A stretch of 7,418 nt of DNA from assembly GCA_030637505.1 (NCBI GenBank), contig DAOWGJ010000035.1, positions 1 to 7,418 on the forward strand, written 5' to 3'. This document shows, one piece after another, positions 1 through 6,204 of this stretch. The notes under the pieces were generated by a model. That model made no database searches. It saw only the letters and a program-made list of their open reading frames with translations, and was not told the origin of the DNA. The DNA comes from Holophagae bacterium (lineage in GTDB: Bacteria; Acidobacteriota; Thermoanaerobaculia; Thermoanaerobaculales; Sulfomarinibacteraceae). The translations under genes were made by a program, and so were the position numbers. Each line of letters begins with the position of its first letter. The stretch's first letter is position 1.

Positions 1-489
1 CAGGCGCACATACCACGGCCCGAGACACGAGTAGTCGAAAACCAACACCCCGTTACGGGCCAGGCGGGCAGCATGATGCAAGGTCGTGTCCCTCAGCTCG
101 GGACTGAGACCATGGAGGACGTAGGCCAGGCAGACGATGTCGAAGGCGCCTGAGGGCATGGCCTCAACCTCGACGAGATCCAGGAGGCGAAAATCCCCGG
201 AGGGCACCCGCCGCCTGGCCCTCTCGAGAAGCCTCTCCACAAAGTCGATACCGGTCACCCGGTGCCCCCACTCGGCGAACGCAGCCGCCAGCGTTCCGGT
301 GCCCGTCCCGATGTCCAGGACCGTTTGATCGGTCGAAAGAGACAGAACCTCGAGAGCCCTGCGGTACTCCGGACCCAATCGCCGATCGATGACGTGAAAA
401 GCCAGGGCCACACGATTGAAGAAACGCTTGGCACGCCGTCGTTCGTCGACAGAATCCTCGACGGTCCGGGCCATCGCCTCGGGGGTCAA
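1..489 (-). CDS. Class I SAM-dependent methyltransferase, C-terminus beyond the window
   Basis: The 163 visible residues form the N-terminal and central part of a Rossmann-fold methyltransferase; the 3' end of the gene lies off the left edge. Numbered from the TTG start, motif I VLDIGTGTGTLA spans about residues 57-68 (glycine-rich SAM loop). VTGIDFVERLLERA (78-91) carries the acidic residue that usually holds the SAM ribose. FDIVCLAYVLHGL (116-128) is the motif IV strand, followed by a helix and a strand NGVLVFDYS. The layout resembles UbiE/Methyltransf_11 proteins, but the substrate cannot be inferred. I chose TTG at 489 because GAGGG lies 7 nt upstream and the TTGA overlaps the stop of the YgbA-like gene. 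An in-frame ATG at 474 has only a poorly spaced GAGG. The overlap suggests translational coupling. The family call is firm; the specific function is unknown. Confidence 0.85.
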   Translation of the reverse strand, partial: MTPEAMARTVEDSVDERRRAKRFFNRVALAFHVIDRRLGPEYRRALEVLSLSTDQTVLDIGTGTGTLAAAFAEWGHRVTGIDFVERLLERARRRVPSGDFRLLDLVEVEAMPSGAFDIVCLAYVLHGLSPELRDTTLHHAARLARNGVLVFDYSCLGPWYVRL

Positions 490-857
490 TTGAGGTCCCT
501 CATTCCGGAGGATTTTACCGCCGCCTGTCGATGAGCATCGATGAAGTGGTAAACCGTCAAGATTGGGTATCTGAAGAACATCCGGGGGCCGGAGTACTTC
601 ATGACCCTTTTGATCTGTTCTCTGACATCCGGGCGGTAACAGTGGATCGGGCAACGATCACACACCGGCTTGTCGTCACCAAATGGGCATCTTTCGAGAC
701 GTGCGAGCACATATCGGTTCAACGATTCGCACTGGTCACACAGGGCACCCTCCGTCGAGCCATGCTGCCCTCGGCAGAAGAGGGCTATCATCTTGAGCAC
801 CGTCATTCGCTCACGTTCCCGCCGTCGTTCGCTCTTCACGATGAGACGTTGTATCAC
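486..857 (-). CDS. YgbA-family ('nitrous oxide-stimulated promoter') Cys-rich small protein
   Basis: This 123-aa protein matches the YgbA/NO-inducible family, whose E. coli member is of similar length and lies in the NsrR nitric-oxide regulon. The family hallmarks are visible: a basic N-terminus (ERRRERERMTVLKMI), then cysteines at 28, 40, 43, 57, 66, 69 and 73 arranged as CxxC...C...CDRCPIHCY. A signature GPRMFFRYPILTVYHFID follows at about 90-107. The seven cysteines suggest a metal or Fe-S site, which is inference. No membrane segment is seen. GTG at 857 is the only start after an in-frame TAA at 861-863. The next in-frame start with a usual codon (GTG at 839) lacks a Shine-Dalgarno, and ATG at 806 would remove the conserved basic helix. 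The ribosome binding site at 857 is weak. The stop overlaps the methyltransferase start by 4 nt. The biochemical role of the family is not settled. Confidence 0.9.
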   Translation of the reverse strand: MIQRLIVKSERRRERERMTVLKMIALFCRGQHGSTEGALCDQCESLNRYVLARLERCPFGDDKPVCDRCPIHCYRPDVREQIKRVMKYSGPRMFFRYPILTVYHFIDAHRQAAVKSSGMRDLN

Positions 858-1023
858 AACTTAGAAACTCACACCCGAACAAAGCGAAAAAACGAGGCGG
901 AAACCAAGCTGACGTTTTACAAATGGCTGCAGTTGGAAGGTTTACCGTTGATCGCACCCCATGGTATTTCTCCGAGCCGGAGACAGAAAGTGACTGGCCG
1001 GTCAGATCTGTCCCTTCGGCTCC
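858..1023. other. Intergenic gap upstream of the YgbA-like gene, with near-palindrome at 991-1004
   Basis: This 166-nt gap separates the SGNH gene stop from the YgbA-like start; both genes run on the minus strand. It contains TGACTGGCCGGTCA at 991-1004, a 14-bp palindrome with one mismatched symmetric pair, immediately followed by the perfect 8-bp palindrome CAGATCTG (1003-1010). The first lies 20 nt beyond the hydrolase stop and about 135 nt before the YgbA-like start. It could be a weak hairpin or an operator. I saw no convincing NsrR-type or FNR/DNR-type (TTGAT-N4-ATCAA) site and no clear -35/-10 pair. Confidence 0.35.
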
Positions 1024-2040
1024 TCAGCGGATGCGACCGGTATGACCTCCATCGCGGAGAAAAACGGCGAGGGCCTCCGCGGCAACCCGGTGACCGCTCG
1101 CGTTCCAGTGGGGATCGTCGTCGTAGCAAGTGGGAAACACCTGGCTGGTGCGGAAGGCTTGGAGCAGGGAGTAGCACTGGAAACCGGTGGCGGCACAGTA
1201 CGTCTCAAACCAGCGATTCGGTTCCAGCACGTAGGGCCCAAGGGGAGTGTAGAGGACCCGAGCTCCATAGTTCACACTCTCCCGATCGCTGTACTGGAGG
1301 CCCCGTGGCAGGAGTACCAGGACAAACTCGGCCTTCAGGTCCTCACGGACCCGCCGCTCCAGCCGCCGGAGGCTGGCCTCGATCTCGCCGAGGTACGGAC
1401 GGCTCTGGACCAATGGCTGGTTGACGATGAAGTAGGTCTTGGGCAGGGGCGGCCGTTCGTCTTGCCACGGCCACCATCGAGGAATCTCCCCGGTCGGGAT
1501 CAGCCACGCCAGCCCCATTTTGCGGAGCAGGAACTTGGTCGGCGACAGGTGCGGGAACCTGATGGTGCGAGCATAATTCGGGTCGTCCCGGAAATCCGTC
1601 AGGTCGAGGCACATCACAACCAAATCGGGGAAGTAGCGGGCGCCGAGGTCGGCGAGCAGCCGATCGGACAGTATGGGCGACGACGACGGCCACCCAAAAT
1701 TGATCACCCGCACCCGGTCGCCGTTGGAATTCAGACGATCTTCGATGAGGGCCGGGAAGGCCTCTGAAACGTGGGGCAGAAACCCTCCGTAGGTGAATGA
1801 ATCACCGAGGAAAATAATGTTGAACGTGGATCCGTCAAAATCCTCCGCCTCGTATTCGCAGCGAATGCCGTCGCTGTTGATGTCCGGCTTGCTGTTCGGC
1901 ACCAGGCGGTGATCCACGGTGAGCTGGAACTCTCGACCGACCTGGACGCGCAGGATCTCGCCCCCGATCCACTCGAAGAACCCCAGACTGATCGCCGCCA
2001 CAGCCGCCACCGCGACCAACCGTCCAAGCCGGAGATTCAC
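1024..2040 (-). CDS. Membrane-anchored SGNH/GDSL-type hydrolase, AlgX/AlgJ-like motif
   Basis: The 338-aa protein begins with a short basic stretch and a hydrophobic segment at about residues 8-24 (VAVAAVAAISLGFF), a signal anchor that places the rest in the periplasm. Block I is FLGDSFTYG (G79-D80-S81, nucleophile Ser81). A second strand, VINFGWPSSSP (112-122), supplies the oxyanion-hole region. LDLTDFRDD (145-153) stands where the usual GxND block is expected. DPHWNASGH (309-317) gives the Asp and His of the triad in the form typical of AlgX/AlgJ-like O-acetyl-transferring or esterase SGNH domains. The substrate is unknown; a cell-surface glycan ester is a family-based guess. I chose GTG at 2040 because GGAGG sits just upstream. 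GTG at 2073 would add 11 residues, has no ribosome binding site, and is preceded in frame by a stop. Confidence 0.82.
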   Translation of the reverse strand: MNLRLGRLVAVAAVAAISLGFFEWIGGEILRVQVGREFQLTVDHRLVPNSKPDINSDGIRCEYEAEDFDGSTFNIIFLGDSFTYGGFLPHVSEAFPALIEDRLNSNGDRVRVINFGWPSSSPILSDRLLADLGARYFPDLVVMCLDLTDFRDDPNYARTIRFPHLSPTKFLLRKMGLAWLIPTGEIPRWWPWQDERPPLPKTYFIVNQPLVQSRPYLGEIEASLRRLERRVREDLKAEFVLVLLPRGLQYSDRESVNYGARVLYTPLGPYVLEPNRWFETYCAATGFQCYSLLQAFRTSQVFPTCYDDDPHWNASGHRVAAEALAVFLRDGGHTGRIR

Positions 2041-2095
2041 CAGCCCTCCGCGTTTCCGGCAGCGACCCCGCACACCGAGAGCAGCTGCTTGGGTC

Positions 2096-2109
2096 GATCA
2101 GGACTGATC
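2096..2109. promoter_or_regulatory. Perfect inverted repeat upstream of the SGNH gene
   Basis: GATCAG-GA-CTGATC has two perfect 6-bp arms around a 2-nt spacer. It lies about 55 nt upstream of the preferred SGNH start in the SGNH/NifX-like divergent region. It has the size of a dimeric repressor half-site pair, but no regulator is encoded beside it. A further small stem, GCCGAA at 2184-2189 with TTCGGC at 2199-2204, lies in the same intergenic stretch. Nothing else recognisable was seen between 2041 and 2258. Confidence 0.3.
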
Positions 2110-2258
2110 CACATCTTGGCCAATCATCACCTCGTCCACCATTCTCCCGAGGAAGTATGACATGCCGACCGGAGGCAGGTCCCGCCGAAGAGACACCGTT
2201 CGGCTCGTGGGATACCGACCGACTCATCTTATCGAGAGGAGACCTTGGTTGTCTCACA

Positions 2259-2355
2259 ATTCAGGATTCTATGTTCTTTCAAATGAGCGATTCAGGATAT
2301 ATTTGATAATATTTGACTTGTGCAATATTCTAAAGAGGATGAACGGAGGCTCACC
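2259..2355 (+). promoter_or_regulatory. AT-rich leader with phased direct repeats before the NifX-like gene
   Basis: This stretch is far richer in A/T than the surrounding DNA. ATTCAGGAT occurs at 2259-2267 and 2290-2298, 31 bp apart start to start (about three helical turns). ATATTTGA occurs at 2299-2306 and 2309-2316, 10 bp apart (one turn). A weak sigma-70-like pair is TTCTTT (2274-2279) and TATATT (2298-2303) with an 18-nt spacer. A strong GGAGG lies 6 nt before the GTG at 2356. No sigma-54 GG-N10-GC element was found. The promoter call is tentative; the repeats are direct observations. Confidence 0.45.
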
Positions 2356-2685
2356 GTGCTCTTAGCAATCCCCATCACCGGCGACGCCCTGACAACCCGA
2401 TTCGGACACTGTGAGAGTTATCTCTTCGTCACGATCGACCTCGAGGCCAAGAAGATCCTCAAGTCCAACACAGCAGTGGCCCCACCCCATGCGCCGGATC
2501 ATTTGCCCGACTGGATTGTCAAACAGGGCGCCAACACTCTGATCGCTCCTGTGGTTCCGGACCGGTTCCGCGCTTTGTTGGAGTTCCACGGTCTGACCGT
2601 AATTGAGCACACCGAACCGGCAATCCCAATGGACCTCGCTCAGGCCTTCGTCGACGGGAAACTGGATCAGAAGACAGATTCTTAG
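2356..2685 (+). CDS. NifX/NifB C-terminal-like (dinitrogenase iron-molybdenum cofactor domain) protein
   Basis: This 109-aa single-domain protein belongs to the dinitrogenase iron-molybdenum cofactor biosynthesis family (PF02579 type; RNase H-like fold). It opens with MLLAIPITGDALTTRFGHCESY, the usual strand-turn with the FGHC motif at 16-19 that is implicated in cluster binding. PPHAPDHLPDWIVKQGAN (43-60) matches the conserved PPH-P-LP-WL block. The glycine-rich loop that usually follows (IAGGMG) is replaced by APVVPD (64-69). Stand-alone members occur widely in organisms without nitrogenase, and no nif gene is present here, so a nitrogen-fixation role should not be assumed. GTG at 2356 is preferred over GTG at 2320 because GGAGG sits 6 nt upstream and the family begins at this residue. 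The gene is monocistronic and ends before the nested inverted repeat. Confidence 0.85.
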   Translation: MLLAIPITGDALTTRFGHCESYLFVTIDLEAKKILKSNTAVAPPHAPDHLPDWIVKQGANTLIAPVVPDRFRALLEFHGLTVIEHTEPAIPMDLAQAFVDGKLDQKTDS

Positions 2686-2708
2686 GTCATGCGAAAGTTC
2701 GAACCGGA

Positions 2709-2773
2709 TGTAGGGTGGGCCTTGGCCCACCACCATTTGGCATCTCCGATGGTGGGCCAAGGCCCACCCTACA
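2709..2773. repeat. REP-like nested inverted repeat (24-bp arms, 17-nt loop)
   Basis: The left arm at 2709-2732 (TGTAGGGTGGGCC...) and the right arm at 2750-2773 are perfect reverse complements over 24 bp, separated by 17 nt. Each arm is itself a hairpin: GGTGGGCC-TT-GGCCCACC on the left and its complement with AA on the right. It lies in the 166-nt gap between the convergent NifX-like and pgi genes, so it could fold in either transcript and act as a bidirectional terminator or 3' stabiliser. No T-run follows. A TCATGC hexamer at 2687-2692 recurs at 2776-2781 on either side, possibly by chance. From memory, similar GTAGGGTGGGCC-type repeats are dispersed in several bacterial genomes; this was not verified. 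Confidence 0.85.
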
Positions 2774-2851
2774 GCTCATGCAATACCGCTATTGGTCGTG
2801 ATATTGACATTTCGCGGTTTCGGCTCCCCCGGGCTTGACCCTTTTGACCTC

Positions 2852-4552
2852 TCAGACTTTCCCCATCACCCTCTTCAATAGCGCCCGTGTCGATGAATCG
2901 TGGTATTCAAGATCGACCTCACATCCCTGAGCCAACGCCTCGGCCTCATCCAAGATCGTCCCAGCCAATTCCTTTCCCAATTCAACACCCCACTGGTCGA
3001 ACGAGTTGATCCGCCAGACAACGCCCTGTACGAAGATCTTGTGTTCGTATGCCGCAATCAACATCCCAAGGCTCTCCGGCGTCAATCGTTTGAGCAACAG
3101 GGTGTTGGTCGGGCGATTTCCCTTGAAGACCTTGTGGGGCGCCAGGAACTCGATTTCGGCGTCCGGCATGCCCTTTTTTCTCAGTTCATCCCGGACCTCG
3201 TCAAGGTCCTTGCCCTTCATCAGTGCCTCGGTCTGCGCCAAGAAATTGGCCATCAATTTCCGATGATGGTCACCAATAGGATTGAGACTCTCGACGAAGC
3301 CGATGAAATCGCAGGGCACGACGGTCTTCCCCTGGTGCAGGAGTTGGAAAAAGGCGTGTTGCCCATTGGTTCCAGGTTCGCCCCAGATCACCGGCCCGGT
3401 AGCGTAGTCCACCCCGTTTCCGTCTCGATCGGTGGCTTTTCCGCTGGACTCCATGTCGACCTGCTGAAAATGTGCCGCAAATCGATGCAGGTACTGGTCG
3501 TAGGGCAGCAGAGCATGGGAGGCAAGGTCAAGGAAGTTCCGATTCCACACTCCCAGGAGGGCCAGAATGACCGGCAGGTTGGCCTCCAGCGGCGCCTCCC
3601 GAAAATGGCGATCCATTCGATGAGCCCCCTCGAGGAGGGCCTCGAAGGCCGGGAACCCTACAGCCAGGGCAATTGACAGTCCAATGGCCGACCACAGAGA
3701 GTAACGACCCCCAACCCAATCCCAAAATTCGAAGCAGTTGGCCGGGTCGATGCCGAAGGCCTCGACGCCCTGGCGGTTGGTCGACAGCGCGACAAAATGA
3801 CGAGCGACTGCAGCCTGGTCCCCGGACGCCGCCACTACCCAGTCCCTGGCCGTGCGGGCATTGGTCATTGTTTCTTGCGTTGTGAAAGTCTTGGATGCAA
3901 CGATGAACAGAGTGGTTTCCGGATCGAGGTCCCGAGTCGTCTCAACGAAATCCGTCGCATCGATGTTGGAGACGAAATGTACGATCGGTCCGTCATGGTA
4001 GTGCCTGAGGGCCTCGGTGACCATTGCCGGGCCCAAATCCGACCCGCCGATTCCGATATTGACGACGGCCTCGATGGCCCGACCGCCGAAACCCTTCCAT
4101 CGACCGGACCGGACCGAATCAACAAAGACCCGCATCTGCCGCAAGACCCGTTCGACGTCCGGCATGACATTCCGGCCTTCGACCTCAATCGGATCCCCGC
4201 TGCGGTTTCTCAAGGCTATATGGAGGACCGAACGATGCTCCGTCCAGTTGATGGCTTCGCCGCCAAACATCGCCTCCCGCGCCTGGGGGAGGCCGGCCTG
4301 ACGGGCCAGATTGACCAACAACTCCATAGTCTTCTCGGTCACTGGGTTCTTGGAATAGTCCAGCAGGAAATTGTCGACCTCCACCGAAAAACGGCCGAAG
4401 CGATCATCCTCAGAGGCAAACAAATCCTTGAGGTGGAGATCGCCGATATCGGCGGCGTGACGTTCGAGAGCCTTCCAGGCAGGCAGTTCCGTCGGCGCCA
4501 CGGCGGAGTATGTCGCGGTCTTCGTCGCTGACTCTCTGGGTTTGTGGGACAT
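2852..4552 (-). CDS. pgi: Glucose-6-phosphate isomerase
   Basis: The 566-aa protein interconverts glucose 6-phosphate and fructose 6-phosphate in the cytoplasm (glycolysis/gluconeogenesis). Its length is close to E. coli Pgi (549 aa). Two SIS domains are evident. [10 protein letters not shown] (166-175) and the SKTFTTQET loop (220-228) bind phosphate. PGI signature 1 is [14 protein letters not shown] (278-291). GEPGTNGQH (391-399) contains the catalytic-base Glu392. Signature 2 ends in [10 protein letters not shown] (518-527), with Lys526 or its neighbourhood as the conserved active-site lysine. The [10 protein letters not shown] segment (428-437) is present, but the residue aligned by eye with E. 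coli His386 appears to be Leu423. ATG at 4552 is chosen because AGGAG lies 7 nt upstream; GTG at 4573 has no such signal. The ribosome binding site overlaps the stop of the GspB-like gene, 10 nt upstream, so translation is probably coupled. Confidence 0.97.
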   Translation of the reverse strand: MSHKPRESATKTATYSAVAPTELPAWKALERHAADIGDLHLKDLFASEDDRFGRFSVEVDNFLLDYSKNPVTEKTMELLVNLARQAGLPQAREAMFGGEAINWTEHRSVLHIALRNRSGDPIEVEGRNVMPDVERVLRQMRVFVDSVRSGRWKGFGGRAIEAVVNIGIGGSDLGPAMVTEALRHYHDGPIVHFVSNIDATDFVETTRDLDPETTLFIVASKTFTTQETMTNARTARDWVVAASGDQAAVARHFVALSTNRQGVEAFGIDPANCFEFWDWVGGRYSLWSAIGLSIALAVGFPAFEALLEGAHRMDRHFREAPLEANLPVILALLGVWNRNFLDLASHALLPYDQYLHRFAAHFQQVDMESSGKATDRDGNGVDYATGPVIWGEPGTNGQHAFFQLLHQGKTVVPCDFIGFVESLNPIGDHHRKLMANFLAQTEALMKGKDLDEVRDELRKKGMPDAEIEFLAPHKVFKGNRPTNTLLLKRLTPESLGMLIAAYEHKIFVQGVVWRINSFDQWGVELGKELAGTILDEAEALAQGCEVDLEYHDSSTRALLKRVMGKV

Positions 4553-4562
4553 TTTCAGACTC

Positions 4563-5273
4563 CTATCTGACACGAATCACTACCCTGGTATCTCCACGTG
4601 TCAACACGACGCTGTCTGAGGTGATCGCCTCGACCACGAAATCCTCGATGACCGCGCCGACTCGGACATCCCTTCCGTTGATCTGCGCGAAGGGATTCTC
4701 GTTCCGATAGACCAAGTAGTCCAAAATCAGGGTCGTCTCCCCGATCCGCGCCTCAGCAACGAACTCGCCGCCCGCGCCGTCACTTTCCGAGGCCTTCGCC
4801 GGTGGCGGCATGGCCTCGGCCGGCAATCCCCCGGCTCCGTCAGGCGACCGGCCAATCGCATCACTCTCACTGACGGCCTTGCCGCCGACAGCCGCCGGAC
4901 CGTCGTCGCCTGCCGTTGTCGATTCGGCCAAAACCGCTGCCGGCAGGATCATCTCCACACCCTGATCAGGCGCCGGGTCGCCGGTCGAATGGACAGGAGC
5001 AGAATCGATAACGCTCACAGCAGCCTTTTCCACTCCATCCGACACCTCGATAACGACTTTGTCCGACCGGTCTGCGAGGACCCACCACATCAGGCCTCCC
5101 CCGATGAGCGCAGCGCCAAGAGCAATCGCCGCCCCCAGGATCAAGGCGACACCGTGACGGCCTCCGCGCTTCCAGTAGCCGGCGACCATCGGCGTTTCCA
5201 GGCCTTGGTCCTTGGCCTCCCGCTCGGCGGCCTCCTGGCGAGCCTTTCGCAGTGCGTCGCTGATCAGACTCAT
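4563..5273 (-). CDS. GspB-like inner-membrane protein of type II secretion / pilus type
   Basis: The 236-aa protein has the GspB layout. A conserved cytoplasmic N-terminus, [19 protein letters not shown], is followed by one transmembrane helix at about 42-66 ([21 protein letters not shown]...). A low-complexity Ala/Gly/Pro/acidic periplasmic linker spans about 75-175. A compact C-terminal domain follows at about 178-236 ([36 protein letters not shown]...VVIRVR) and resembles the GspB/PilP/GspC-type beta domain. GspB normally pairs with the GspA/ExeA ATPase to help the secretin assemble through peptidoglycan. The ATG at 5273 has GAGGGGA 7 nt upstream and overlaps the ATPase stop as ATGA. A longer reading frame to 5432 is an out-of-frame shadow of the ATPase gene. 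No secretin or other T2SS gene is within view, so the partner machine is unknown. Confidence 0.75.
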   Translation of the reverse strand: MSLISDALRKARQEAAEREAKDQGLETPMVAGYWKRGGRHGVALILGAAIALGAALIGGGLMWWVLADRSDKVVIEVSDGVEKAAVSVIDSAPVHSTGDPAPDQGVEMILPAAVLAESTTAGDDGPAAVGGKAVSESDAIGRSPDGAGGLPAEAMPPPAKASESDGAGGEFVAEARIGETTLILDYLVYRNENPFAQINGRDVRVGAVIEDFVVEAITSDSVVLTRGDTRVVIRVR

Positions 5274-6082
5274 CGCGCGTTCCCCTCGAGATCTCGAATG
5301 GCCCGCCCGATCTCCCGCCGGCCCAGATGATCCAGACCCTCGACGTATCCCGCCAAAAGGGCCTTGTCGCAGACGGCATTGATAACCCGTGGAACGCCCC
5401 TTGAATGGCGATGAACCCGAGAGATCGCCCAACGACTGAAGGAAGGCCGCCCGCTGCTCCCGGCCACACGCAGACGATGATGAATATAGGCCTCAGTTTC
5501 TTGCCGATCGAGCGATCCAAGGTGGTACCGCACCGTGATCCGCTGGCGCAGCTGCCGCAGTTCGGGCCGATCCAGCGTATCTCTCAGTTCGGGCTGCCCG
5601 ATCAGGACGATCTGCAGCAGTTTTCGGTTGTCGGTTTCCAGATTGGACAACAGGCGAACCTGCTCGAGGAGGTCCTCAGACATGTCCTGCGCCTCGTCGA
5701 TGAACAGGACGACATCAACATCGTTTCGAATCTGCTCCAGAAGATAGGTGTTGAGCCGCTCAAGCAGCCGAATTCGGTCGTTGCCGCGGTCGTTGAGATC
5801 CAACTCCCGAAGAACCGACCGCAGCAGCTGGATACCGGTCATCACCGGATTGAGGATCAGGGCCGTCGCGTAACCCTCCCCGAGTTCTTCGAGCGCCGCC
5901 CGGCACAGGGTGCTCTTGCCTGCACCCACCTCTCCCGTGACCTGAATGAACCCCTTGCGCTGGGTGATGCCGAAGAGGATGTGGTCGAATGCCTCACGGT
6001 GGCGCCGGCTGAAAAACAAGTAGCGGGGATCCGGCGTGATATTGAACGGCGGCTCGCGGAGATCGTAAAAGTCTTGGTACAT
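5270..6082 (-). CDS. ExeA/GspA/MshM-type AAA ATPase
   Basis: The 270-aa AAA ATPase starts with the family hallmark MYQDFYDLREPPFNITPDPRYLF. Walker A is GEVGAGKST (50-58). Walker B is VVLFIDEAQ (124-132). Sensor 1 is IVLIGQPEL (158-166), arginines follow in QLRQRITVRYHL (177-188), and a sensor 2-like SRGVPRVIN is at 227-235. It stops where the ATPase domain ends and lacks the C-terminal peptidoglycan-binding domain of full-length ExeA. In length it is closer to MshM or the ATPases linked to exosortase/exopolysaccharide loci. It probably energises assembly of an envelope machine together with the GspB-like protein encoded next, which overlaps it by 4 nt. I chose ATG at 6082 by family alignment; it has no clear Shine-Dalgarno. 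A TTG at 6151 would add 23 atypical residues. No regulator was seen. Confidence 0.88.
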   Translation of the reverse strand: MYQDFYDLREPPFNITPDPRYLFFSRRHREAFDHILFGITQRKGFIQVTGEVGAGKSTLCRAALEELGEGYATALILNPVMTGIQLLRSVLRELDLNDRGNDRIRLLERLNTYLLEQIRNDVDVVLFIDEAQDMSEDLLEQVRLLSNLETDNRKLLQIVLIGQPELRDTLDRPELRQLRQRITVRYHLGSLDRQETEAYIHHRLRVAGSSGRPSFSRWAISRVHRHSRGVPRVINAVCDKALLAGYVEGLDHLGRREIGRAIRDLEGNAR

Positions 6083-6204
6083 GGCCAGAAGGGCTATCTT
6101 ACTAGACTCGAAGGTCTCAGGGATCGGAGTTCCTTTTCGAGTTGGCACCAATGGCCAGAAGACTGTAGTCTCAAGGGGCGAGCTCTCATGCGGAAAGGCC
6201 GGAA
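6083..6204. promoter_or_regulatory. Divergent intergenic region with 11-bp direct repeat and small inverted repeat
   Basis: This 122-nt spacer must hold the promoters for the minus-strand ATPase operon and the plus-strand 348-aa gene. ATGGCCAGAAG occurs at 6081-6091, overlapping the ATPase start codon, and again at 6151-6161, exactly 70 bp later in the same orientation. AGACT-GT-AGTCT (6160-6171) is a perfect 5-bp inverted repeat adjoining the second copy. I found no convincing -35/-10 pair on either strand. The Shine-Dalgarno for the plus gene is AAGG, 6 nt before the ATG at 6205. Confidence 0.4.

Noticed and set aside
531..1424. Plus-strand 297-codon open frame across the YgbA-like and SGNH genes
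   Set aside because: It is antisense to two recognisable minus-strand genes. Its product is Arg/Gly/Ser-rich with no family resemblance and no ribosome binding site.
1042..1767. Plus-strand 241-codon open frame antisense to the SGNH gene
   Set aside because: It is a shadow frame of a GC-rich gene; the minus-strand product carries clear catalytic motifs.
1835..2257. Minus-strand 140-codon frame covering the SGNH N-terminus and the intergenic region
   Set aside because: Its composition is Arg/Gly/Ser/Pro-rich with no recognisable domain, and it overlaps the better-supported SGNH start region.
2835..2849. TTGACC repeated twice with a 9-bp period just past the pgi stop
   Set aside because: It is a short six-base repeat downstream of both genes, with no promoter-like context; probably chance.
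2900..4531. Two long plus-strand open frames (2900-3676 and 3797-4531) opposite pgi
   Set aside because: They are long only because antisense frames of GC-rich genes lack stops. Pgi on the minus strand is unmistakable.
4966..5520. Minus-strand 184-codon frame spanning the GspB-like/ATPase junction
   Set aside because: It is out of frame with both real genes, and its composition looks like a frameshifted reading of them.
6143..6156. Possible sigma-54 promoter (TGGCAC) upstream of the 348-aa gene
   Set aside because: TGGCAC is followed by CAATGGCC, so the invariant GC ten nucleotides after the GG is absent.
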